Positions 24,344 through 33,727 of a stretch of 64,000 nt of DNA are shown here, in pieces. Under the pieces are notes generated by a model, which worked only from the letters and a program-made list of their open reading frames with translations, made no database searches and was not told the DNA's origin. A program made the translations under genes and the position numbers. The DNA comes from CBDCRK01 sp965220955 (GTDB lineage Bacteria; Desulfobacterota; Binatia; Bin18; CBDCRK01), in contig CBDCRK010000047.1 of the NCBI GenBank assembly GCA_965220955.1, positions 114,411-178,410 on the forward strand. The letters run 5' to 3'. The stretch's first letter is position 1. The number at the start of each line of letters is the position of its first letter.

Positions 24344-25855
24344 CTATCTCTGTTTCTCTTCTCCCTTCCCCCCCCGCGGAATTTCCACTGTAAAGGTGCA
24401 GCCCTGATCTGGGTTATTATAAACCCTAAGGCGGCCGCTATGGAGATCTATAATTTTTTGGGCAAACGTTAACCCTAATCCCTTTCCCTCCTCTTTGGTG
24501 GAAAAGAAGGGAGAGAAAATATTCTCTATGTTCTCAAGGGCAATACCATTCCCCTCATCTGATATGGCAATGCTCACCTTGTCCACCCCTACAGTGTCCA
24601 GCTGCACCACAACCTTCCCTCCTGGCGGCGAGGCTTCCACCGCATTGGCAATAAGGTTAAGTAAGGTCTGTTTAAGTTTTATACGATCAAACCAGCACTT
24701 ATCCTCCTCTGCAGTTCTATGACATAAAACTGCTACTCCTCTAGCCGCACTCTTAGTATTAAGCTCTGTCACGGCCTCGGCAAGAACCTCACTCACTGAA
24801 TGAGGGTAGAGATGCAACTCGAAGTCGCGGGAAAAGACCAGGAGGTCTGAAAGTGTAGCGTTAAGGTCTTTCACTGAGAGATCAATCTGTTGTACCTGCT
24901 GACGTACCTCATCCATTTGCTCGGTCTGTGGCACTGTAGCCAATCCCTCCTGTACCACATCGCACTGAATACCTAATAAGCCTACCTTCTGCAGGATCTG
25001 ATGGGAAATGGCCGAGGACATCTGACCGATAGCCACCAGCCGTTCATTGCGTGCACGTTCAATAGCCATATCCTTGAGCTGAAGGTTCTGTCGCTCGATC
25101 TTAAAACTGCGTAGGGTCAGAGTACGCATTAAAATATGGGCAGCCCCCACGGGTAGCACGCCAACGTAGAGACCTGCCACATCAAAGAGATTTAATCCTA
25201 GGCTCATGATTACCGCGTGAGGAGAGATGAGAAAAAGACCTGTTGCTGCCAAAGAAAAAAAGCTACTAGCAAAGTCAGTACTACGGGTAAAAGGCACACC
25301 ATATCGCAGCTGGTGCTGAAGCCCATAGAGGGTGGCAAACACCATCCAGCCTACCAATTCCCCTATGATTAAGCGTGTAAGCGACTCTAACTCGCCAATC
25401 TGCAAGGGAACCGACCCCCCACCTGCCCGATAGAAGAAATAACGGACAAACAGGGCAAGCAGCAGTATGGCGAGCAGCTCTAAAGCACGCCAGCTTGGAT
25501 ACGAGTCTAACCTAATCGTCTGCGGGGAAACGAACCATCCCCAAGCACGCAACAGACGCAATAAAGGAACCATCAGTACCAGACTAAGCACCGCCAGCGG
25601 CAAAGCAAAAAGTCCCACGGCATAGACAAGTGAAATGGCCGAAGAAAGCAACAAGAGAGGCAGAAAAAAATCGTCGGCTACCTCAACCAACAGCACCATG
25701 CCCAGGCATAGCAACGGCAAAAACGCAACATAGTGCCCCACATACCCAAGGTTAAAGGCCACCAACCCCACGCTGGCCAATAACAAACCGCACCCACCCA
25801 TCAACAGTTGATTGATCGGACGCCTGGACACCCACAGTACTGGCTGGTCCGTCAT
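24344..25855 (-). CDS. Membrane sensor histidine kinase
   Basis: The 503-residue protein has seven to eight hydrophobic segments in the first about 260 residues and no recognisable extracytoplasmic domain, so it likely senses a membrane or intramembrane signal. The dimerisation helix carries GQMSSAISHQILQKVGLLG with the phospho-accepting His. The ATPase domain shows N box NLIANAVEASPPGG, G1 ISDEGNGIALENI, F box FSPFFSTKEEGKGLGL and G2. It overlaps the DUF1571 gene by 4 bp and is two genes from a NarL-type response regulator, its probable partner. Confidence 0.92.
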   Translation of the reverse strand: MTDQPVLWVSRRPINQLLMGGCGLLLASVGLVAFNLGYVGHYVAFLPLLCLGMVLLVEVADDFFLPLLLLSSAISLVYAVGLFALPLAVLSLVLMVPLLRLLRAWGWFVSPQTIRLDSYPSWRALELLAILLLALFVRYFFYRAGGGSVPLQIGELESLTRLIIGELVGWMVFATLYGLQHQLRYGVPFTRSTDFASSFFSLAATGLFLISPHAVIMSLGLNLFDVAGLYVGVLPVGAAHILMRTLTLRSFKIERQNLQLKDMAIERARNERLVAIGQMSSAISHQILQKVGLLGIQCDVVQEGLATVPQTEQMDEVRQQVQQIDLSVKDLNATLSDLLVFSRDFELHLYPHSVSEVLAEAVTELNTKSAARGVAVLCHRTAEEDKCWFDRIKLKQTLLNLIANAVEASPPGGKVVVQLDTVGVDKVSIAISDEGNGIALENIENIFSPFFSTKEEGKGLGLTFAQKIIDLHSGRLRVYNNPDQGCTFTVEIPRGGKGEEKQR

Positions 25856-27405
25856 TCTCGACCTGTTAGCAGACGGTCAAGCCAAGGCAACCCAGGAAAG
25901 AGGACAAAATGATACTCTGAATTGGCCGGATCAAAGTCTTGTTCTGTCAATGCTACATTCGTCTTAAGGTTCAAAAACTCATACCGCTCATACGGGTCCA
26001 GGTCACGTGGATTCGCCGGGTCTAACCAACCGTACATTTCCCCCTTTACCGGCAGGTATTGGGAAATATTCCAAAAAAGGATAATCCGAGAATAAGGATA
26101 TGCTCGCCATTGGCTAACAGGAAAGAAAAACTCCAGTTCATAGCAGGGTTGACTGTCACATCGTTGTACCCCGTTAAATCGAACCCCTAAATGTTCTTTT
26201 AACCACCCCTGCAAAATTTGCCGCTGGACCCTTTCTATGAGACGGTTGAGACCAAACTCGGTGATCGGGTGATGATAGCCACGGCGGGCAAGATAGCTCT
26301 GAGAATCAAAATCTCCAATAAGAGGCACTCCCCAGCGATCTGTTCGTACCCGGATGCGTTCTTTGTTCCATCCCTCACGGTAGAGAGCCTCAAGAACTAG
26401 CGACCTATTTCCCTGCCAATTTAAGTACACGTCAAAGGGCTTACGAAACTTAAATTCCATCTGCTCTCTTCGCCTCTCCGTCCCCTGTTGCTCCTCCATA
26501 ACCAATACCCCAATATAGTCGGCAATTTCTCCGTACCGCCTTTGCCAGTTATGGAAAAAACCTTGCAGATCAATTTCCGCCTCACCACGGGGAACCGCGC
26601 GAAAATCAAACTGAGGATTCTGGGGATTAAATGTTTCCTCAGGCACACCTACGTTGATCTGTAAATCGATATAAGAAATGCGCTGACGAACCTCCCCATC
26701 CACTCCACGCAACACCATCTCCACCGGTACCCCCCTCTCTAACTCAATAACAAATTGGTAGATGAAAACAGAATCATCCCGAAAAGGGATGAGGAAGGCC
26801 GGCACCTCCAACACAACTTTTTCCGCCTCCCCCGGTACTTCTTCTCTGTGAGCATCAATAAAACGGAAAACCCGATCCGACGCTGGCCGACGGGCAAGGT
26901 TGCTTAAGACAGCCAGCCATTCACGCAAGTCTTTAGTCAGGGTAATGAACGGCTCACCCACCTCAGTCGGGTGCACATTGACAGTCAGGTAACTAAACCA
27001 TCCCCCCAGCTGAATGAGGAGGTTACCCTGATTCCAATCATAGCGAGTAAGCAGTTCTGTATCTTGGTAAATCCCTTCTTGCCAGCGCAGGTAAAGGGAA
27101 GCAGGCTTTTGAAAAAGAACCGCTATCACCTCGCGTTGAAGGGTGCTAGGAGTCTCCCATATCTCCTGTTGCACTATTCCACGATAGTCTAGGAGTTGGG
27201 TGTGAGCCTCAGCACAGCGGGTGAGTACCTCACGCACGAGTAACGGGTTGGCAAGCGCGGTCGTAGCCGTCAGCCCGTGCCCAAGGGAAAAGCAAGTAAC
27301 AAAGAAAGCAATCCACCAAGCCGGTCTTGAGCTAGGTCTAAGCCGGTGCCGAGCCCAGTCGAAGGAGGCCTTTGCTAAACTAGATCGAAAGAGAGACCTC
27401 ATCAC
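25852..27405 (-). CDS. Exported protein with duplicated DUF1571 (LolA-like) domain
   Basis: The 517-residue protein begins with an N-terminal export signal (WWIAFFVTCFSLGHGLTATTALA, split at about residues 30-52). It holds two related halves of about 220 residues: LDYRGIVQQEIWETPSTLQREV with YLRWQEGIYQDTELL in the first, and EIADYIGVLVMEEQQG with YLNWQGNRSLVLEALYREG in the second. Each resembles DUF1571, a fold related to outer-membrane lipoprotein carriers. A tandem copy inside one protein is unusual. It lies between a sensor kinase and a response regulator with 4-bp overlaps on both sides, so it may belong to the signalling unit as a periplasmic component. Confidence 0.8.
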   Translation of the reverse strand: MMRSLFRSSLAKASFDWARHRLRPSSRPAWWIAFFVTCFSLGHGLTATTALANPLLVREVLTRCAEAHTQLLDYRGIVQQEIWETPSTLQREVIAVLFQKPASLYLRWQEGIYQDTELLTRYDWNQGNLLIQLGGWFSYLTVNVHPTEVGEPFITLTKDLREWLAVLSNLARRPASDRVFRFIDAHREEVPGEAEKVVLEVPAFLIPFRDDSVFIYQFVIELERGVPVEMVLRGVDGEVRQRISYIDLQINVGVPEETFNPQNPQFDFRAVPRGEAEIDLQGFFHNWQRRYGEIADYIGVLVMEEQQGTERRREQMEFKFRKPFDVYLNWQGNRSLVLEALYREGWNKERIRVRTDRWGVPLIGDFDSQSYLARRGYHHPITEFGLNRLIERVQRQILQGWLKEHLGVRFNGVQRCDSQPCYELEFFFPVSQWRAYPYSRIILFWNISQYLPVKGEMYGWLDPANPRDLDPYERYEFLNLKTNVALTEQDFDPANSEYHFVLFPGLPWLDRLLTGRE

Positions 27406-28055
27406 TCTGTGCCAAGCCCCGCCTTAAGAGCTAGCACCGCCGCCTTAGTACGATCATTAACCTGAAGCTTACGAAAGATACTGGCAAGATGCATCTTGAC
27501 TGTTAGCTCACTAATGAAAAGGCGCTGGCCAATCTCCCGATTATTGGCTCCTGTAGCGACTAATCTCAGCACCTCTTCCTCTCGCGAAGTAAGTGTCTGC
27601 AGCAGACGACGCACTTCTGCCATCCCTTGATCACGCTGGAATTCCTTGAGAAACTTGGTCGCTAACTCGGGGCTGAGTACTGGCTCTCCGGCAGCCACCC
27701 GGTGAAGGGTCTCAAGGATCTCCTTACTGCGGGTATTTTTGAGCAGATAGCCTGAGGCACCTGCTTTGAGCGCGCGAAAGATAAGCTCAGGGTTATCGTA
27801 GCCAGTAAGGATTACTACCTTCGTGTCCGTGTACTTGCGGCGGATAGTAGCCGTTGCAGTGATACCATCTACCTTGGGCATCTCAATGTCCATCAACACA
27901 ATTGTAGGAGCACCCTTGGCAAGCACCGCCTCCACTTGCTGACCATCTTCCGCTACGCCCGCTACCTCGAACTCTGAGTGCTTCTTAAAAAGCTGCAACA
28001 ACCCTTCAAGAAAAAGTGGGTGGTCATCAACAATCACAAGCGAGATTTTATTCAT
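27402..28055 (-). CDS. NarL/FixJ-type response regulator
   Basis: The 217-residue protein has a receiver domain (LVIVDDHPLFLEGLLQLF, phospho-acceptor Asp in IVLMDIEMPKVDG, Lys in LLKNTRSKEI) and a C-terminal LuxR helix-turn-helix (LTSREEEVLRLVATGANNREI, then LFISELTVKMHLASIFRKL). The ATG at 28055 sits behind GAGGAAA; a longer frame has no support. It is upstream of and overlapping the DUF1571-kinase pair, forming an unusual regulator-exported protein-kinase operon. Confidence 0.94.
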   Translation of the reverse strand: MNKISLVIVDDHPLFLEGLLQLFKKHSEFEVAGVAEDGQQVEAVLAKGAPTIVLMDIEMPKVDGITATATIRRKYTDTKVVILTGYDNPELIFRALKAGASGYLLKNTRSKEILETLHRVAAGEPVLSPELATKFLKEFQRDQGMAEVRRLLQTLTSREEEVLRLVATGANNREIGQRLFISELTVKMHLASIFRKLQVNDRTKAAVLALKAGLGTE

Positions 28056-28161
28056 ATTTTCCTCACCAGTGGGCTCCCACCCGTCTTTGTGGTATTTTGT
28101 TTGGCCCGAAACTACACACCAAAGATTCCTCATAAGTCATGATCACCCATACCCAATCATT

Positions 28162-29310
28162 TCATTTATATTCCAAGGGTACCGGCACCCGACCACGCTG
28201 TTTACGGGTCAGGCGCAGCAACACCTTCATAGAATTCTCAAATTCCTCCATCGACCGAACCTCAAGCACACCCTCATCCACCAGGGCATCAAATATCTCT
28301 TCCCCTTTCTTACTGCGTACAATAGTGATAGTCCAATCCATTGCCCCTACTCCTCCACAGGAGATGTCGGCTAGCTCCGCGGAAAAATCGCCGCAGTGAT
28401 GGCACTCTGGACGCGCATATTCCTGTGCATCCTTAAGACTCATTTCTACTAACTCACCGTCTTTCTTGTAGATGAGCACCTTTCCCTTAACATTAAATTT
28501 CTGAACCTCAGAGAGAGGAACTTTAGCTTCTCCCTGGATCTTATCCACCATTAGCCCTTCATAAGTAAACACCTCTGTGCACAATAAACCTATATTCAAA
28601 GCAATCCTGTCGACATATCCCTTAAGGAACTTACGCTGGCGCTCCATGTGCTTATCCTTTTTGCGACCGTTGTCGATAAAACCAGGATCAATCACCTCAA
28701 GTTTACGCATAGGGGTGATCTGGCAAGGCACCCCAACGAAGGCTACCCTGGTAAGCCCTTTCTCCTCAGCCTGTGCAAGAGCTAGGTTATTCGGGCAGTA
28801 GGTATACCACGAGCTGGCACTGTTGAGTATTTCGTCCTCCGTCGTTACCACCTTTGGTACCGGGCTACAGGGTCTCTCGGAGTCCGCCACTGACACCACT
28901 GCCCCATCAATAAGACCACGACGCAAAGCCCAAGCCAGGATTGCGGTAACCACTCCTCCATCCTGGCAGCGTCTTAGGATCTCCGGGTCTTTGCAACGGG
29001 CCGCTACTACCCGTCGATACCTGCCAAAAGCCCCCTCGTAAAAAAGCTCAGAACCAAACACCTGTTCGGCCAGATGCTGCTCGCGGGGGTAGAGGCGTGG
29101 ACAGGACTGTGCACAAACATCACAACCAATCCCTTCTGAGATTCCACAATAATCAGGAGGGGCTGTAGCTTTAGCCACCTGCTTAGGTTTTCCCTCTACA
29201 TAATCGATCACGTTATGCGGACATACCAGCACGCAAGAGCCGCACTCACAACAGCTCCCGTAAAAAACTACCTCATTCATCATCTGCTTAAATGTGGGCA
29301 AGTTCACCAT
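28162..29310 (-). CDS. F420 hydrogenase/dehydrogenase beta-subunit (FrhB/FdhB) family protein
   Basis: The 382-residue protein has N-terminal iron-sulphur cysteine groups: YGSCCECGSCVLVCPHNV (about residues 17-34) and GCDVCAQSCPRLYP. The FrhB domain follows with CQDGGVVTAILAWALRRG, VAFVGVPCQITPMRKLE and the C-terminal CHHCGDFSAELADISCGG. Members are iron-sulphur flavoproteins that often pass electrons to or from coenzyme F420, or reduce other substrates. The ATG at 29310 follows GGAGG. The response-regulator gene starts about 106 bp downstream, so cotranscription is possible. With LLM-type oxidoreductases elsewhere in the window it hints at F420 use, unproven. Confidence 0.85.
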   Translation of the reverse strand: MVNLPTFKQMMNEVVFYGSCCECGSCVLVCPHNVIDYVEGKPKQVAKATAPPDYCGISEGIGCDVCAQSCPRLYPREQHLAEQVFGSELFYEGAFGRYRRVVAARCKDPEILRRCQDGGVVTAILAWALRRGLIDGAVVSVADSERPCSPVPKVVTTEDEILNSASSWYTYCPNNLALAQAEEKGLTRVAFVGVPCQITPMRKLEVIDPGFIDNGRKKDKHMERQRKFLKGYVDRIALNIGLLCTEVFTYEGLMVDKIQGEAKVPLSEVQKFNVKGKVLIYKKDGELVEMSLKDAQEYARPECHHCGDFSAELADISCGGVGAMDWTITIVRSKKGEEIFDALVDEGVLEVRSMEEFENSMKVLLRLTRKQRGRVPVPLEYK

Positions 29311-29429
29311 CAAACCTCCAGTCATTCATAGACTCAGGCATTCGATTCTTTTCTCAAAGGAAAATACGAGTTTCACCAAGCCTCGTCAATCACAACAGTC
29401 AATGCGCGTGAACACACGCATTGACTAAG

Positions 29430-30320
29430 CCAATTGAATTGAGGCTTATAGCGATTTTCAATGGGTGATGGCGCCTCATCCAGAGCCTCTCTAGTCCTTG
29501 CGGCCAAAGCCCGCAGGAAGGCTTTGAGTTTAGCCCAACACAGCTCAAGGGGAGAAAAATCCGCTGAGTAAGGCGAACAAGTACACCACCCCTGCCCCCG
29601 CCTTCTCAATGGCTTTCTCAATCCCGTGCACCTTATGGGCTTTAAGATTATCCATGACCACCCCCTGGCCAAGCTTGAGATGAGGGGCCAGCACTTTATC
29701 GACATAAATGCCAAAGACTTCCCCATCGACTCCTCCCTCTACCGTCATCACTGCCTTTATCCCCTCTACTTCTACTGACCACGGTTAAGGGGCTTGGCGG
29801 CATAGGCCCTGTGGCCCTTGGGGCCCCTGGCATAAAGATGATCCAGGGACACATTGCTGCCCATCTCATCGATAAAGATCAACTGCTCGGGATCTATCTC
29901 AGCCACCTTCTGGCGGTACTGCCTGCGTTCTTGTTGTACCTCGGGTCGCTCTTGTTCGGCGGCGTGAAAAGTTTTTTTCCGCGTCCATTTTAGTTTTTGC
30001 AGCGCTGGGCACATAGTGGTTGGACTGACCCTAACTCCCTCCTTTTTTACCAACTCCTCACAACGTCTAGAATCCATCTTAGCTGGGGCTCTCCCACCAT
30101 GGGGCTTAGGCCCTTGTGCCATCACGCCCATACTGCTGCCACAACCTCTGCACTCAGCTCAAGCTCACCCCCAAAAGCCGTACCAGTTGCCTCTGGGATC
30201 CTTGAGCGTTTTCGTAGGCCTGCACCAAGCTAAAACGCAAGTCCGTGCAGTAGGCTTTCCTCTCTTCTCCCCCTCTCTGTACTTAACTCAATCGCGATTC
30301 GCTATAAGCTCAATTATTGA
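29430..30320 (-). mobile_element. Decayed IS630-family insertion sequence
   Basis: Minus-strand pieces give a whole IS630-type transposase in order: TDLRFSLVQAYENAQGSQRQ, KPHGGRAPAKMDSR, IFIDEMGSNVSLDHLYARGP (first catalytic Asp), GVVMDNLKAHKVHG (second) and FSPLELCWAKLKAFLRAL (catalytic Glu region). A stop codon and at least three frameshifts interrupt it. The imperfect terminal repeats ATTGAGGCTTATAGCGA at 29438-29454 and the complement of TCGCTATAAGCTCAAT at 30299-30314 match at 16 positions with one extra base, which sets the ends. Confidence 0.85.
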
Positions 30321-30426
30321 ACTAACATCATGAGAAAATCGTCGATTTCACTCTCAGCTCTCGTTAGCCGCTTGAAGCGTACCAGCAAGCCGTTCTAAGC
30401 GAGTGTTCGTCAAAATGGAGGCGAGG

Positions 30427-30470
30427 AGGACCACTCCGCGAGCGCCGCAGGCGGCAAGCGGAGTGGTCCT
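30427..30470 (+). repeat. 44-nt hairpin element, copy 2 (13-bp variable stem, conserved 18-nt apex)
   Basis: Perfect 13-base arms at 30427-30439 and 30458-30470 flank the apex GAGCGCCGCAGGCGGCAA. It matches the copy-1 apex at 15 of 18 bases and keeps the inner CGCC-GNA-GGCG stem-loop. The outer stem sequence differs from copy 1 at many positions yet is fully paired in both. Confidence 0.8.
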
Positions 30471-30479
30471 CAGAGGCGA

Positions 30480-30950
30480 AGCAAAAAACTTGACGAAATA
30501 ATTACAGTTTACTACCCTAAGAAATAGTCAAAACACACAAAAAATAAAGATGGTTCCTTGAATATAAGTTTGAAATTATATCAATATCAATAATACATAT
30601 ATATTTTAGAAGTAATTTTAAAGGTTATCCACAGATATTTTCTATAAATTTTAGATAATATTTACTAAAAAAAAGATATAATAAGTATATTAAAATAACA
30701 ATTAAAAATTTAGCTAAATAAACAGTAATTATAAAGATCATTAGAAACAAGAGTGTACAATGAATCTTATTTATATCCAGTGATCTTAATTTATAGCGGT
30801 AAAGATGAAAATAAATTAGCTATCTAAACAAGCCTATACATAAACACTAACAGGATCAAAAACTTAATTACACTAAAATATTACTATTTTTTCTTTTAAA
30901 AATATAATTAATTGCTGTATTCACAAGAGAAATTTAAGAGTAATATTACA
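30480..30950. other. Very AT-rich intergenic stretch with one perfect DnaA box
   Basis: About 470 bp without a gene, far more AT-rich than the surroundings, with many TATA and poly-A words. TTATCCACA, the consensus DnaA box, occurs at 30625-30633; no second exact copy was seen. It lies between the decayed IS630 and the winged-helix-like gene. It may be an AT-rich regulatory region or acquired DNA. Confidence 0.6.
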
Positions 30951-30962
30951 ATGGAGGTTAAT

Positions 30963-31709
30963 ATGGCTAATATAAATGAAGACGAGATGGTTACGAATAA
31001 AACTTTACGACAAAAGAGCCCAAACGCACCTGCCTATAGCCTGAAGGAGTGCGTTGAAGACACCCAAAAAATCTTCTGGGAGGAAAATCAAGTCCCAGTG
31101 AGTCGAGAATCTATAGCTGAACATCTCGGGCTGGCAGCACATTCTGGTCCTTTTAATCGTAAGCTAAGCAGTCTCCGACAGTACGGATTGCTTGAACCCG
31201 TAGGGAAAGACTTGCGGGTTAGCGGACTTTTCCTACGAATTGATCATTCAGAAGATGAGGTAGAGCAACATCGAGCTCTTCGTGAGTCCTTAAGCCGTCC
31301 CACTATTTTTCAGGGTCTTCTTGCACAATACGATAGCAGCGGACTGCCTTCAGAAATGAATCTTACTAATCACCTCATTCTCAAGCATAAATTCACCAAG
31401 AAAAACGCTGAAGTCGTAGCCAAAGCATTCCTCGAATCAGTCCGATTTAGCGGCCTATTCAATAGCTCGGGAACCTCCCCTGTTCAGTCTGAAGAAGTTT
31501 CTCTCCAAAAATCTAACCAGAAAGTAATCTCTACCGCTGAAGAGTCCCCACTTGAGACGACACCGCATTCGACTGAATCTTTAAGAAACTGCCGACAGGA
31601 AATCCCTCTTGGCATAGGACGCAGGGTGATTCTTGATATACCCGAAGACATTACCCATGAGGAATTGACTAAAGTCATCCGTGTACTCAAAGCCCTCTCT
31701 GAAACCTAA
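30963..31709 (+). CDS. Winged-helix-like DNA-binding protein, unknown
   Basis: The 248-residue protein starts MANINEDEM behind GGAGG (30952-30956). Residues about 30-95 look like a winged helix: CVEDTQKIFWEENQVPVSRE, SIAEHLGLAAHSGPFNRKLS and LRQYGLLEPVGKDLRVSGL. A second helical region follows (NLTNHLILKHKFTKKNAEVV). The C-terminus RRVILDIPEDITHEELTKVI resembles the tail of some bacterial regulators. No family name is recognised. It stands alone downstream of an AT-rich stretch and a dead IS630, so it may be acquired. Confidence 0.7.
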   Translation: MANINEDEMVTNKTLRQKSPNAPAYSLKECVEDTQKIFWEENQVPVSRESIAEHLGLAAHSGPFNRKLSSLRQYGLLEPVGKDLRVSGLFLRIDHSEDEVEQHRALRESLSRPTIFQGLLAQYDSSGLPSEMNLTNHLILKHKFTKKNAEVVAKAFLESVRFSGLFNSSGTSPVQSEEVSLQKSNQKVISTAEESPLETTPHSTESLRNCRQEIPLGIGRRVILDIPEDITHEELTKVIRVLKALSET

Positions 31710-31770
31710 ATCGTAACCTTCACATATAAGCTTCTTTGCCTAGACAGCTCCTTACCCATCAGGTATCCTA

Positions 31771-33054
31771 TTGCGGGTGAACTCAAAGACTACCTCTGTT
31801 AGCAGGAAACCAAAAGTTCTTGGACGTCTCTTTTTCGGCTACTTTTTCCATCTTCTCTTAGGCTTTCTCAGCCTTGCACAATGGGGTTGCTTGGCCTGGG
31901 CGTTAACAGTGCTGGCTAACCCAGCCGTGCAACTAAGCCTTCTTTGGCACATTATCTCTCCTCTATTTTTATACTCAATTAACCTTTTCCTCGTTACCTT
32001 TCTCTTCCGTATTTCCTCTCTACCTGCCACTCTGCAGCTGTCTCTACGGCTGTACTTTGCTTGGGGGTTTGTCTCAATGTTTGGCTTCCTCTTTATTCTG
32101 ATAACCAGCGGGATGTGGGGAAGTCTATGGCTGATATGCCAGACTATAGGAGTAGCCCTGGCCGGAGTACAGAGCGAAATCAGTACGGCTAGCATCTTCC
32201 TCTGGCAGAGTTTTCGTTGGGTTACAATCACGGGTATGAGTTTAATTCTTCCTGCTTTCTTATATGGTTATACCCTAGGACAAAAAAAATTGCATATAAC
32301 ACGTCTCAACCTTCCTCTATATCATTTGCCTCTGCAGCTATCCGGGCTGACGCTTGCTCATATCAGTGATCTTCATATCGGCACCAATCTGGGTACAGAA
32401 GCACTACGTAACTATATTGATCGCGTTAACACATTGAATCCGGACATAATTGTCATTACTGGCGATATATTCGATTCTCGGCAATCGGATATTTCTCAGT
32501 GCGCTCCTATCTTGGGAGAACTAAGGGCTCATTACGGCGTCTTTGCCGTCCTCGGCAACCACGACTTTTATGCTGGTGCTACGGCAGTGGAGGAAGGACT
32601 GAAACGTTACACTGGCATTACGCTCCTACGCAATCACCATGTAATCCTTGACATCAATGGCTATCCTCTACACCTGCTGGGCGTAGACGACCTTGCCTAC
32701 GACTGGGCTAGAGGTCTTGAATCACATCCGATTTTCTCTCAGTTGATATCTACAATCCCCCCTGAGCAACCGAGTATCCTGCTCTCGCACCGTCCCGATC
32801 TATTTGTACAAGCTTCAAGATCAGGCATCGGATTAACCCTCTCCGGTCACACCCATGGTGGGCAAATCGCCTTTCCCCGCTTATGGGGTAAACGTAACCT
32901 CAACTTAGCCTGTTTTATCACCGCCTTTGACCGAGGTCTCTATGAATGGGAAGGCGTTTTCCTCTACGTTAGCTGCGGGCTAGGAGTAACCGGTCAACGT
33001 GTACGTCTTTTTACTCCGCGTGAGATTGCCCTCATCACCTTATCAACGAACTAA
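31771..33054 (+). CDS. Membrane-bound metallophosphoesterase (YkuE/LpxG-like)
   Basis: The protein of about 425 residues has four to five membrane helices in the first 170 residues and then a calcineurin-type phosphoesterase domain. Metal motifs are complete: AHISDLHIG, ITGDIFDSR, AVLGNHDFYAG, LLSHRPDLF and SGHTHGGQI. Relatives with this layout hydrolyse phospholipids or UDP-diacylglucosamine, so a membrane-lipid or lipid A substrate is plausible but not shown. The start is a TTG at 31771 or a GTG at 31777; neither has a strong ribosome site. Confidence 0.88.
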   Translation: MRVNSKTTSVSRKPKVLGRLFFGYFFHLLLGFLSLAQWGCLAWALTVLANPAVQLSLLWHIISPLFLYSINLFLVTFLFRISSLPATLQLSLRLYFAWGFVSMFGFLFILITSGMWGSLWLICQTIGVALAGVQSEISTASIFLWQSFRWVTITGMSLILPAFLYGYTLGQKKLHITRLNLPLYHLPLQLSGLTLAHISDLHIGTNLGTEALRNYIDRVNTLNPDIIVITGDIFDSRQSDISQCAPILGELRAHYGVFAVLGNHDFYAGATAVEEGLKRYTGITLLRNHHVILDINGYPLHLLGVDDLAYDWARGLESHPIFSQLISTIPPEQPSILLSHRPDLFVQASRSGIGLTLSGHTHGGQIAFPRLWGKRNLNLACFITAFDRGLYEWEGVFLYVSCGLGVTGQRVRLFTPREIALITLSTN

Positions 33055-33259
33055 ACATCATCCCCATACGGTTAATAGCTCACTACCCGACCTGGGCAAA
33101 GACTATACCGAAGGCAGGGGGAGGAAAAGGAAGGCTTAGTACCTCCCCTTTTCCGGCTCATCTACTTCTTTATTTCCAGGGCTAGTTAAATTGAGGTCGA
33201 ACAGGTAGGCAGGAACAGAAAATAGCAAGAAAAGCTGTAGGCTCTGAGTCGAACGAGAC

Positions 33260-33727
33260 TCATTTTTTTCCGCGCGGCTTCATCTCAATATCAGGTGGCG
33301 GATGATCAGGAAGCCGCCAGCGAATGTAGGGGCGGTCTTTGAGCTCGTGATAGGCATTGGCCTGCTCAATGGCCTTGCTAAAAGCCTCCTCAAGAGTATA
33401 AAAATCCTGGTTATCAATAGCCTTACCTACCGGTGCCCAATCCTCAGTCATGAATTGCTGGAGAGCATCCTCATGCTTAGGACGGGTAAAAGAACCTAGC
33501 TCCATCAGTTCTTGGATTTCCTTCCATTGGAACTTGGCTAACTCCCAGTGGCCCTCTTTAGCGGCATAGTACAGCTTCCAAGTCCGATCTCCGACCTCTG
33601 GCATAATACGGGCAAGCCCCGGTTGAATAACCGCTACCTCTTCAAGCGTCATCTCCCGATGGCCACTCCAAACCCCAACTTCGGCCAGCACTTCTTTTAT
33701 TTTCTCCTTGAGTTCATCATCAGTCAT
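33260..33727 (-). CDS. Hypothetical helical protein (155 aa)
   Basis: The protein is soluble and mostly helical, rich in Trp and charged residues, for example DRTWKLYYAAKEGHWELAKF, KEIQELMELGSF and FSKAIEQANAYHELKDRP, and ends in the proline-rich DHPPPDIEMKPRGKK. No signal peptide, membrane segment, cysteine pair or catalytic motif is visible. The ATG at 33727 has AAGGAG upstream. The long helices with spaced tryptophans resemble small helical-bundle proteins; no function is assigned. Confidence 0.72.
   Translation of the reverse strand: MTDDELKEKIKEVLAEVGVWSGHREMTLEEVAVIQPGLARIMPEVGDRTWKLYYAAKEGHWELAKFQWKEIQELMELGSFTRPKHEDALQQFMTEDWAPVGKAIDNQDFYTLEEAFSKAIEQANAYHELKDRPYIRWRLPDHPPPDIEMKPRGKK

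Noticed and set aside
29400..29422. Short palindrome AATGCGCGTG...CACACGCATT as the end of the IS630
   Set aside because: It lies outside the better-matched terminal repeats at 29438 and 30299 and has no partner at the other end.
30480..30950. AT-rich stretch with a DnaA box as a chromosomal origin
   Set aside because: Only one exact box, and no dnaA, dnaN, gidA or rpmH nearby; kept only as a low-level finding.
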